Below the pieces are notes generated by a model. The model was given only the letters and a program-made list of their open reading frames with translations, searched no databases and was not told the origin of the DNA. Shown piece after piece: positions 1-7,128 of a DNA stretch of 11,511 nt. This stretch comes from Clostridiales bacterium. GTDB taxonomy: Bacteria > Bacillota > Clostridia > WRLR01. The translations under genes and the position numbers were made by a program. How positions within the stretch are numbered: the first letter of the stretch is position 1; every line of letters begins with the position of its first letter. Location of the stretch: contig JAISFK010000026.1 in the NCBI GenBank assembly GCA_031263625.1, positions 1 through 11,511 of the forward strand. The letters run 5' to 3'.

Positions 1-4
1 GCTA

Positions 5-105
5 TACTGACGAGCATTTGAATTTTCCATTAACGCGAGTCAGTAATACTCGTTTCCTCTGTCCGACCGCAAATTGCGGTCGGAATCCCAATCGAACACG
101 AGTAT
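5..105. promoter_or_regulatory. Cluster of inverted repeats upstream of the GH3 gene
   Basis: Three dyads are seen before the GH3 gene. TACTGAC (5-11) pairs with GTCAGTA (39-45). ATACTCGT (46-53) pairs with ACGAGTAT (98-105). Inside that second pair lies a perfect 23-bp palindrome (62-84; arms begin TCCGACCGCA, one central base). The palindrome covers the place where a -35 box would sit for the -10 at 103-108, so it could be a repressor operator; as RNA it would instead fold into nested hairpins. There is no T-run after the palindrome, so it is not an obvious intrinsic terminator. The role is inference. Confidence 0.5.
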
Positions 106-108
106 AAT
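80..108 (+). promoter_or_regulatory. Candidate promoter of the GH3 gene
   Basis: A perfect TATAAT lies at 103-108, 31 nt before the GTG start. The hexamer 17 bp upstream, TCGGAA (80-85), matches the -35 consensus at only three of six positions and overlaps the 62-84 palindrome. A weak -35 next to an operator-like dyad fits an activated or repressed promoter, but the start site is not proven. Confidence 0.4.
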
Positions 109-127
109 TTATAAAAAAAATAGAATG

Positions 128-145
128 GAGGGAAATACAGTGATT
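128..145 (+). promoter_or_regulatory. Ribosome-binding leader and GTG start of the GH3 gene
   Basis: GAGGGAAATACAGTGATT contains the Shine-Dalgarno and the GTG start. It differs by one base from the leader of the isomerase gene (10991-11008, minus strand), which supports both GTG starts and suggests a shared origin or shared translational control. Confidence 0.75.
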
Positions 146-3100
146 AACAGGACTGCCATGAAACGGACGATGTCTGCGATCGTCATCGGCGCGCTAGTAA
201 TCGTTGCGTCGCTTGCGCCGCTGGCCGCTTTTGCGGAGGGCGCGGAAGATGCCGCCGCCGCTGCAGCGGATGTCGTGGAAGACGGGGCCGCTGCGGTGGA
301 TGGCGCGGAAGACGCCGCCCCTGCGCCGGAAGCGCGCCCGCTCGGCGAGGAGGCAAGCCCGCTCGGCGACGAAACCGTCTGCAAAGTGACCGGCTTGCCT
401 TTCGAGCGGCAATCGGGCGGCACGTATGACGGCATCCCGCTGTTCTGCGGCCACCCGGAATGTCTGGAGAATTATCTGAACTGCTATATGGACTACATCG
501 GACTGGACGGCATGACTATCTATGCGTTCGGCCAGCGCGGCGACTACGCGCTCCGCGACACCGCTACATACAGCAATAGCTACACCAACGCCAATTATGC
601 CGGCGGCTCCCCCACGCTGCGGGGCAGGACGGTCACATGGGAGCAGCCCAACAAGGGCAAGGTCATCCCCGGCACCCCGCAGTTTGACGAGGGAGTGCAG
701 GGCGCGCCCGGAGGCACTGATTTTCCGGCGCTCTACGCCACAGGGTCTACCTGGAACAAGGAGCTGGCCTATGAAATCGGCGCGGTTGAGGCCAACGAGC
801 ACCAGAACAGCGCGGATTACGACGAAAAGTCGCAAAGGCTGCTATACGGCTTTATCCCAACCGGCATATATGACGACTATATGAGCACCACTAAATTCTT
901 AATGACGGGCGCCCTGGGGGATCTGCGCGTCAACCCGCTCAGCGGGCGCTTCGACGAGAGCTACTCGGAAGACCCCTACCTCACCTCTATCATGAACACG
1001 CAGACAGCGCACGGCATGGCCGGAACCGCCCTGCCGGAGAGCGAGGATGGCTTCTGGATACGGACGCTCGTGAACACGAAGCATTTCACCAACTACAACG
1101 CCCAGTGGTTCCGGATGACCGGCGACTACCAGAATAGCGTCCGCGGCCTCATGGAATATCAGGCCAGGGGATCTTTTCGGGGCTTCGCCGAGGGGGCGTT
1201 CGCCGGCGTCATGCTCAGCTACGGGCGCACGAACGGCGTGCCCAACGCCATTTCGACCCTCAAGCGCTACCTCGAGCAGCTGAGCCCGCAAAAGCGCATA
1301 GAGTCGTGGGACGACGGCGGCGGCGAAGGCAGGATGTTCGGCGGCTCCACAATGGGCGTTTCAATGGAGAACGACAGCGGGATGGGCAACGAGTACACGC
1401 GCACCTATGTGCCCGAGCGCAACGACCAAATGCTTCTGATGACGCTGGCGGGAGTCGGCGGCCAGGCCACAAACAACTATGAAATCAGCGATGCCCTACG
1501 CGACGAGAACATCCGCGTCATCGACGAGATACAGGGAATTGCGGGCAACCCCGCAAAGTACGGGATCGCTGTAAGCGACCTGCGCGAGCTTGCCAAGAGC
1601 GAAGTCACCCCGCTGGTGCGGGCCGGGATATTGAACAAGCGCGACGCGAACAACATGCCGGAAAATTATCCGTTCAGCGGGTATCTCTACCAAAATACCG
1701 ACGCGGCCAAGGGCGCAACGTACAATTACTCGACGCAGCGGCACAAGGACGTGGCCTTGCAGGCGGCGCAGGAAGCCACCGTGCTGCTGAAAAACGACGG
1801 GGGCGCGCTGCCGCTGGCCAAAACCGCCGACTTCGTGGTCGCGGGCTTCACGGCGGACTCGCGCTCCAAGTCCACCTACTCGGTCGCGACCCCCTCGCGC
1901 GCCGCCATTGGCGACGACCGCGTGGGCCTGACGCCGTTGCAGGGCATATCCGCCGTGAGCGGGCAGGACGCGGCCGAAAAGTGGCATCCGGGCAACAAAG
2001 AGATCAAAATCAAGGCCGACAACGGCAAATACTGGACAACAGGCGCGTCAAGCCCGTACAACATAACCGCCGCCGCAGATCAGGACGCCGCTTCGGTGTA
2101 TGAAGTGCATTCATGGGGGCAGGCTGAAAGCGTGAACCTGCTGGACAAGGCCCTGCAGCGTTTTGTCAGAAACGCCGCCGCGGTGAATGCCGGCGTCGCC
2201 TTCAACGCGAACGATTTCCGGCTCGATGCCTCAAACTTGGCCTCCGGCTATTCCTCCGGCAGCGCGCCGTCGAACACGCTGATGCGCGAATACGAGCAGG
2301 ACGGCAAGGTGCGCTTTGTCAGCGGCGGCATCTCGACGGCGCTCTACAACACATATTTTGAGACACTCTATTGGGAATCGCGCTACATCGGCATGTCCAA
2401 CGGAGAAACCGGCGCTCTGGCCCAAACCGGAATTCTGGCCAACCAGAGCAACGCCGCGTCGCTCCGCAGCGGGTCCACCCTGTTTGCCGAGGAAGTGGTC
2501 AAAGAGGCCGGCGAGACGGTTCCCGGCGATGCGGACTACGCCATCGTGGTCGTGACCGTCCCGTACAAGCTCGCCACCGGGGAGGGCAGCGACCGCATGG
2601 ACATGAGCCTCGGCAAGGAAAACTACGAGCTCATCGACAATGTGGCGGCCAAATACCCCGGCAAAACGATAGTCGTGCTGCGGGCCAACTACCCGATGGA
2701 GATGGAGCGCGCGCAGAACAACCCCAACGTCGCGGGCATCGTGTTCCAGGCATACGCCGGGGAGTACGACGGCTACGCCCTCGGGCAGATCCTGTTCGGC
2801 GACGCCACGCCAACGGGCAGGCTGTCCAGCACATGGTACAAGAGCATGGAGCCCCTCCCGGAGATCAGCAAGTACGTCGTTGGCAACAGCATCTGGAGGA
2901 ATGTGGGCGGCGCGGGGCTGGATCGGATAACCTATGACCAGCTCAGCCCGAAATACACCGTGGACATGGTGAACGGCGACCCGTATGAAACGGGCCTCAC
3001 CTATATGTTCGCCAGCGACGGGGACGTCACCTATGAGTTTGGCTACGGCCTGGGCTACAGCAGCTTTGGCTACAGCAACCTGAGCGCGCCGGGCAGCGTC

Positions 3101-5470
3101 GGGACGGAGCCGTTCGCGGTCAGCTTTGACCTGACGAATACCGGCAGCGTCAGAACCGCCGAGGTCGCGCAGGCCTACATCGCCGAAGAGAATCCGGAGT
3201 ACGGCGACTACGCGTCGAAAAAGAAGCTCGCGGCATTTGAAAAAGTCTGGCTGGATCCGGGCGAAACCAAGACTGTGAGCATGACGATCGATCCCGCGGA
3301 TTTCGCCGTATGGGACACCAACCGCTCCGATTTCACCGTGGCGGGAGGGGCATACGCCCTTTCGGTCGGCAGGTCGTCCAAAGACTTCCGGCTCACGGCG
3401 AGCATTGCCGTGAACGCCGGCGCGATAGGCTTGCTGGATGCGTCGGGGCCGGTGAATGTCTTCAATAGGACGTTCGCGTCAAACAACCTGGCCTACAGCG
3501 AAATCTCGCTGCAAAACACCATAGACGCCCTGAAGAACAAGGAGCTGTTCGACAGCCAGCACGCGGTCAAGTCCAAAGGCGCGGGCTCGTGGGCGGCCAT
3601 AAAGAACATGGATCTGACCAATGTATCGGGGCTCGCCTTCTCGGTGGCTTCCCAGTTCGAGGCAGGCGGCTTTGAGGTGCGCCTTGACTCGCCGGCCGGC
3701 CAGCTTCTGGCCACCGTGGCGGTTCCGAAGACCGAGCCCGCCGTGACCTACCTGCGCGATTCCGGCGGGGTGCGGATGTACTCCGGCCACAGCACGGAGG
3801 ACTGGGTGTACCCGGGCGTCGCAACCACGGAGCTGCAGTATGCCGATGTCAGGGCGGAAATCGTCGGCAGCGCCGCCGGCGTTCACGACATCTATCTCGT
3901 GTTCGGCGCGCCAGATCTGCGCGTAGCCACCATGCAGGCCGAGTATTCCGCGGATGCGGGCGACGCGGACAGGTCCGCGCTGCTGTCGCTGGCCGAAAGC
4001 GCGGGCATGATGGACGCGCGCGTGTTTGAAACCGGCTCCTGGGCGGCCGCTGCGGCCGCGCTGGATGGCGCGGAGGCGGCGCTTGCCGACATAGCGGCGA
4101 CCCAGGGCGACATAGACGCCGCAGCCGGACTGCTCCGCGCGGCGCTGGAGGGGCTGGCTGTCTCGGACGAGTACGGCGACCTCTATCCGCTTATAGCGAA
4201 GCTGGCTGAAATAGCGGCGATGGACGGCAGCATATACACGAGGGGCTCGTGGGGGAGCCTGATGGACGTCGCCGCCGAGGCGTGGCAGTACGTGGCCGAG
4301 GTTGCGGACGGGCGAGGCGCGGGCGCTGACGCGAGCGCTTCTGGCAGCCAAGCCAATTCGGAGGCCGCAGGCGACACAGGCGACACTGACGGCGCAGACG
4401 GCGCAGACGGCGCCGGCGCTTCTGGCAACGAGGGCGACATAGGCGCCATGCACGAAGACATCGGCGATGTGTACGAAGGCATGGGCGGCGCAAACGGCGC
4501 GGACGATGCGTACGGCGCCGACAGCGCGGATGCCGCAGGCAACCAAGCCAATTCAGATGAGGCGGGCAACGCCGACGGCGCGGGCGATGTGTACGAAGGC
4601 ATGGGCGGCGCCGACGGCGCGGACGATGTGTACGGCGCCGACGGCGCGGGCGCTCCGCTCGAAAGCCTCGCGGACATTCCGGGCAAAGTGGCCGATCTGC
4701 TCATGAGGCTGGCGGAGGCGGTAGCCGCGCTTGAGCTCAGCGGCGGCGAGGAGCCGGGAGCGCCCGGCGAGCCGGCGCTGATGGCCGGCGGGATATACGC
4801 GGACGAGCCCTATGCCGAGCTGTTTGTGGAAAAGATTCCGGGCGGCGAGGCGCCGTCGATCGGCTTCACGGTGAGGGTGGCGGGCTTCAAGGACGTCGGC
4901 ACCGTCAACCTGCGCGCGAGCTACAGGCTGGACGCGGCGGAGGGCATAGAGTTCAGCCTGCCGGCAGCGCTCCAGGGCAAAGCCTGGCTGCGCGTCGATG
5001 AAGTGCCGGCGGGCGACGACGACGCGCCGCCGCTGCTGGAGGGCTACGCCACGTATTCGGTCTACATCATGGCAAACAGCGGCGAGGTGTTTTCGCTGGG
5101 CGACGGGGCCGCCCTGCTGAAAGCGGCCGTCCGGCTGAAAGGCATCGGGCAGCGGACTGCGGCGCTGGTTATAAGCCATCTCGACATAACATACGACATC
5201 GAGCCCGGCGTCGGCGCCGTGGCCAACGCCACAATACAGCCGGCCGCCGCAGCATCGGTCGCGCAGCTGTTCAGCTGGTACGACGTGGACAGGGACGGCG
5301 GCGTGACGCTCGCGGACGTGGACGCGGTGCGCCGGCGCCTCGGCGCGGAACAGGGCGGCGGGGCATGGGGCGATCCGGCCGACGCGCGCTGCGACCTGGA
5401 CGAGAGCGGAGGCATCGACATCGCGGATTTGACGCTCGTCATCGCGAAATACGAATCGCTGGTTATTTGA
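140..5470 (+). CDS. Secreted multidomain GH3 glycosidase with CBM6-like, FIVAR, cohesin-like and dockerin modules
   Basis: Probable extracellular beta-glucosidase or beta-xylosidase acting on plant oligosaccharides. The GTG at 140 is chosen because GGAGGG (127-132) lies 7 nt before it; a TTG at 74 is in frame but inside the palindrome. Order seen: signal peptide 1-32 (cut after AFA), Ala/Asp/Glu-rich stretch, cysteine cluster C81-C103-C108-C115, GH3 barrel about 150-500 (SEDPYL near 278, K314-H315, likely nucleophile D412 in ENDSG), GH3 C-terminal domain (LLKNDGG at 549-555; GEGSDR at 814-819) containing an inserted trefoil-like segment from 620, fibronectin-III-like domain 990-1092, CBM6-like domain about 1097-1260, one FIVAR domain (1279-1339), a second FIVAR split by a GADGA-rich insert, cohesin-like domain about 1548-1705, and a dockerin with calcium loops from D1715 and D1752. 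Much longer than ordinary GH3 enzymes. Exact substrate is not readable. Confidence 0.9.
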   Translation: MINRTAMKRTMSAIVIGALVIVASLAPLAAFAEGAEDAAAAAADVVEDGAAAVDGAEDAAPAPEARPLGEEASPLGDETVCKVTGLPFERQSGGTYDGIPLFCGHPECLENYLNCYMDYIGLDGMTIYAFGQRGDYALRDTATYSNSYTNANYAGGSPTLRGRTVTWEQPNKGKVIPGTPQFDEGVQGAPGGTDFPALYATGSTWNKELAYEIGAVEANEHQNSADYDEKSQRLLYGFIPTGIYDDYMSTTKFLMTGALGDLRVNPLSGRFDESYSEDPYLTSIMNTQTAHGMAGTALPESEDGFWIRTLVNTKHFTNYNAQWFRMTGDYQNSVRGLMEYQARGSFRGFAEGAFAGVMLSYGRTNGVPNAISTLKRYLEQLSPQKRIESWDDGGGEGRMFGGSTMGVSMENDSGMGNEYTRTYVPERNDQMLLMTLAGVGGQATNNYEISDALRDENIRVIDEIQGIAGNPAKYGIAVSDLRELAKSEVTPLVRAGILNKRDANNMPENYPFSGYLYQNTDAAKGATYNYSTQRHKDVALQAAQEATVLLKNDGGALPLAKTADFVVAGFTADSRSKSTYSVATPSRAAIGDDRVGLTPLQGISAVSGQDAAEKWHPGNKEIKIKADNGKYWTTGASSPYNITAAADQDAASVYEVHSWGQAESVNLLDKALQRFVRNAAAVNAGVAFNANDFRLDASNLASGYSSGSAPSNTLMREYEQDGKVRFVSGGISTALYNTYFETLYWESRYIGMSNGETGALAQTGILANQSNAASLRSGSTLFAEEVVKEAGETVPGDADYAIVVVTVPYKLATGEGSDRMDMSLGKENYELIDNVAAKYPGKTIVVLRANYPMEMERAQNNPNVAGIVFQAYAGEYDGYALGQILFGDATPTGRLSSTWYKSMEPLPEISKYVVGNSIWRNVGGAGLDRITYDQLSPKYTVDMVNGDPYETGLTYMFASDGDVTYEFGYGLGYSSFGYSNLSAPGSVGTEPFAVSFDLTNTGSVRTAEVAQAYIAEENPEYGDYASKKKLAAFEKVWLDPGETKTVSMTIDPADFAVWDTNRSDFTVAGGAYALSVGRSSKDFRLTASIAVNAGAIGLLDASGPVNVFNRTFASNNLAYSEISLQNTIDALKNKELFDSQHAVKSKGAGSWAAIKNMDLTNVSGLAFSVASQFEAGGFEVRLDSPAGQLLATVAVPKTEPAVTYLRDSGGVRMYSGHSTEDWVYPGVATTELQYADVRAEIVGSAAGVHDIYLVFGAPDLRVATMQAEYSADAGDADRSALLSLAESAGMMDARVFETGSWAAAAAALDGAEAALADIAATQGDIDAAAGLLRAALEGLAVSDEYGDLYPLIAKLAEIAAMDGSIYTRGSWGSLMDVAAEAWQYVAEVADGRGAGADASASGSQANSEAAGDTGDTDGADGADGAGASGNEGDIGAMHEDIGDVYEGMGGANGADDAYGADSADAAGNQANSDEAGNADGAGDVYEGMGGADGADDVYGADGAGAPLESLADIPGKVADLLMRLAEAVAALELSGGEEPGAPGEPALMAGGIYADEPYAELFVEKIPGGEAPSIGFTVRVAGFKDVGTVNLRASYRLDAAEGIEFSLPAALQGKAWLRVDEVPAGDDDAPPLLEGYATYSVYIMANSGEVFSLGDGAALLKAAVRLKGIGQRTAALVISHLDITYDIEPGVGAVANATIQPAAAASVAQLFSWYDVDRDGGVTLADVDAVRRRLGAEQGGGAWGDPADARCDLDESGGIDIADLTLVIAKYESLVI
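4463..4650 (+). repeat. Imperfect direct repeat inside the GH3 gene
   Basis: A block of about 68 bp at 4463-4530 recurs at 4583-4650 with only a handful of mismatches, exactly 120 bp (40 codons) apart. Each copy encodes GDVYEGMGGA followed by a GADD-YGAD string. A 12-mer encoding QANS also recurs (4348-4359 and 4543-4554), so the duplicated module is longer and has drifted. The repeat keeps the reading frame and makes an acidic, Gly/Ala/Asp-rich insert in the second FIVAR domain. Confidence 0.85.
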
Positions 5471-5572
5471 CAATCCCGGCGGCCCCGGCGGCAATAGCCG
5501 GCGCAGGCCGGAAAGCGCGGGACGCGCGCCAATAGGTGTGCGGCAGGCGCAGCAACCGCAGCGCGTGCAATA

Positions 5573-5611
5573 AAAGCCGCCCGCACGATCAAAACTCGTG
5601 CGGGCGGCTTT
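5573..5611. terminator. Bidirectional rho-independent terminator
   Basis: A perfect 16-bp stem (5573-5588 with 5596-5611) encloses a 7-nt loop. It is preceded by an A-run and its right arm ends in T residues, so it can act in both directions. It lies between the convergent stop codons of the GH3 gene (5470) and the GH1 gene (5662) and probably serves both. The rest of the gap is GC-rich with no gene seen. Confidence 0.92.
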
Positions 5612-5661
5612 CATTGAAAAATTGCATCATATTGCCGTGATTGCCAGCATGGCCAATCCTC

Positions 5662-7014
5662 TCAGGCGTCAAACCCGCTGTTTTTGACAACGTCGGAAAG
5701 CCAGTAGGCGCTGTCCTTTATCGTGCGCCTCTGCGTTTTGTAGTCCACATGGACAAGCCCGAACCGCGCGGAGAGCCCTTGCGCCCATTCAAAATTGTCG
5801 CAGAAGCTCCAAACGAAATACCCCGCAATATTGATCCCCGCGCCTATAGCGCGATTGACCTCAATGAGATATTGCTTCAGATATTCGCGGCGGCCGGGAT
5901 CCTCAACCCTGCCGCTGGAGTTGACCCAATCGTTGCCTGCCGCCCCGTTTTCGGTAATGACGATCTTGTCGGGCCTGTAATTGTCATGCGTCCATTTCAT
6001 GAGGTCAAAAAAGCCGTCGGGGCACAGTTCCCAGCCCAAAGAGGTTTTTGGCCGTTCGGTTTTTACTGCGGACGCGAAAACCGGCCAGCGGGTTTCGTCA
6101 TATCTCACGTACTCCGAAAAATACGTGTTGATCCCGAAAAAGTCGAGCTTCTGGCTTATAGTCTCCATGTCGCCGTCCAATACGGCCGGCAGAGTTACGC
6201 CGCGGGCCTTCAAGCGATCGAGGAACTCGGCGGGATAGCGGCCTTTGTAAACGGCGTCAAGATAAAAGCGGTTTTGATGCAGCATCATGATCCTTGCCGC
6301 CTCGACGTCGCGGCTGTCGTCCGGGTTCGCGGGATATTCCATCTGCATGTTCATCGAGCAGCCGATCTCCGCTTTGAGCCCCGTTTGGCGGTATGCCTTA
6401 ACTGCTGCGCCGTGGGCCATGAGCATGTGGTGCGCCGCCAGAAGGGCATGGCTGTAATCGCGATATCCAGGGGCGTGCTCGCCGAGCCAATGGCCGTTCA
6501 TCGCCGCAATGATCGGCTCGTTTACGGTAATCCACATGTCCACAAGGTCGCCAAGCTCCGCGTACAGTGCTTCCGCGTAATTTTTGAACCACCCGACTAT
6601 CTCGCGGTTGGCCCAGCCCCCTCGATTTTGGAGCGCCTGCGGCAAATCCCAGTGATAGATGGTGACGGCGGATTTTATGCCGTTGTCGCGCAGGCATTTT
6701 AGAACCCTGCGGTAAAACTCCACGCCCTCGCGATTGATTTCGCCGGCGCCCTGCGGGAATATCCGGGGCCAGCTCGCCGACATGCGGTAAGCCTTCAGGC
6801 CCAGCCGCCTCAGAAGGGATATGTCTTCTTCAAAGCGATGGCAGAAATCGCAGGCCGCATCGCCGTTCGCGCCGTCGGCAATATTGCCCGGAATGTGCGA
6901 AAAGCGATCCCAGATGCTTTCGCCCTTGCCGCCATCCCCGGCGCCGCCCTCCGTCTGGTACGACGCCGAGGCCGCGCCCCACAAAAAATCTTTCGGGAAA
7001 CTGTATGCAGGCAT
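5662..7014 (-). CDS. GH1 beta-glucosidase, cytoplasmic
   Basis: Retaining glycoside hydrolase of family GH1, 450 residues, the usual length for a full barrel. Seen: N-terminal DFLWGAASASYQTEGG (substrate glutamine Q20), HWDLP at 121-125, acid/base E166 in TVNEP, nucleophile E355 in ITENG, and WSFCDNFEW with E409-W410. A glutamate at the E409 position favours unphosphorylated glucosides; the phosphate-binding Ser/Lys/Tyr set of 6-phospho-beta-glucosidases is not apparent, so cellobiose-like or aryl glucosides taken up without a PTS are the likelier substrates. No signal peptide. The ATG at 7014 has AAAGGGG 8 nt upstream, inside a hairpin. It is the last gene of the operon, 102 nt after the aldolase, and would release sugars for the upstream enzymes. 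Beta-galactosidase, fucosidase or xylosidase side activity is possible in this family. Confidence 0.94.
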   Translation of the reverse strand: MPAYSFPKDFLWGAASASYQTEGGAGDGGKGESIWDRFSHIPGNIADGANGDAACDFCHRFEEDISLLRRLGLKAYRMSASWPRIFPQGAGEINREGVEFYRRVLKCLRDNGIKSAVTIYHWDLPQALQNRGGWANREIVGWFKNYAEALYAELGDLVDMWITVNEPIIAAMNGHWLGEHAPGYRDYSHALLAAHHMLMAHGAAVKAYRQTGLKAEIGCSMNMQMEYPANPDDSRDVEAARIMMLHQNRFYLDAVYKGRYPAEFLDRLKARGVTLPAVLDGDMETISQKLDFFGINTYFSEYVRYDETRWPVFASAVKTERPKTSLGWELCPDGFFDLMKWTHDNYRPDKIVITENGAAGNDWVNSSGRVEDPGRREYLKQYLIEVNRAIGAGINIAGYFVWSFCDNFEWAQGLSARFGLVHVDYKTQRRTIKDSAYWLSDVVKNSGFDA

Positions 7015-7017
7015 TGG

Positions 7018-7033
7018 ATGAAACCCCTTTCAT
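7018..7033 (-). promoter_or_regulatory. Hairpin presenting the GH1 Shine-Dalgarno; cre-like site
   Basis: On the coding strand ATGAAAGGGGTTTCAT is a perfect inverted repeat: 6-bp arms with the four-base loop GGGG, which is the core of the ribosome binding site. The same bases (7019-7032) match the Gram-positive catabolite-repression consensus TGWNANCGNTNWCA at 13 of 14 positions, failing only within the central CG. It could be an RNA element, a CcpA roadblock site inside the operon, or both; neither is proven. Confidence 0.55.
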
Positions 7034-7128
7034 AATTTTATGCGCGCCCGTTTTTGCGCGCGCCCGTCCCTATATGCGCCCATTTATATACGCGCCGTCA
7101 TTACATGCGCCCGATTTCACACGTGCCC
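7034..7128 (-). repeat. Degenerate 16-bp tandem repeat between aldolase and GH1 genes
   Basis: Read on the minus strand, a GGGCGC-like core starts at 7128, 7112, 7096, 7081, 7065 and 7049: six units with steps of 16, 16, 15, 16 and 16. Each core is followed by an AT-richer tail with alternating purine-pyrimidine bases. The first unit contains the last codons and stop codon of the aldolase; the other five fill almost the whole intergenic gap. It is not a CRISPR array, as there are no conserved long repeats or unique spacers. Confidence 0.7.

Noticed and set aside
74..139. TTG at 74 as the start of the GH3 protein
   Set aside because: It lies inside the 62-84 palindrome, upstream of the likely -10 box, and would place 22 residues before a normal signal peptide; GTG at 140 has an ideal ribosome binding site.
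3479..4546. Long minus-strand reading frame inside the GH3 gene (also 4553-5614 and shorter ones)
   Set aside because: It mirrors the GC-rich codons of a clearly coding + strand protein, has low-complexity Val/Ala/Arg content and no family features.
5641..6702. Plus-strand reading frame of 353 residues across the GH1 gene
   Set aside because: The minus strand encodes an intact GH1 enzyme with both catalytic glutamates; the + frame shows no domain and begins next to the terminator.
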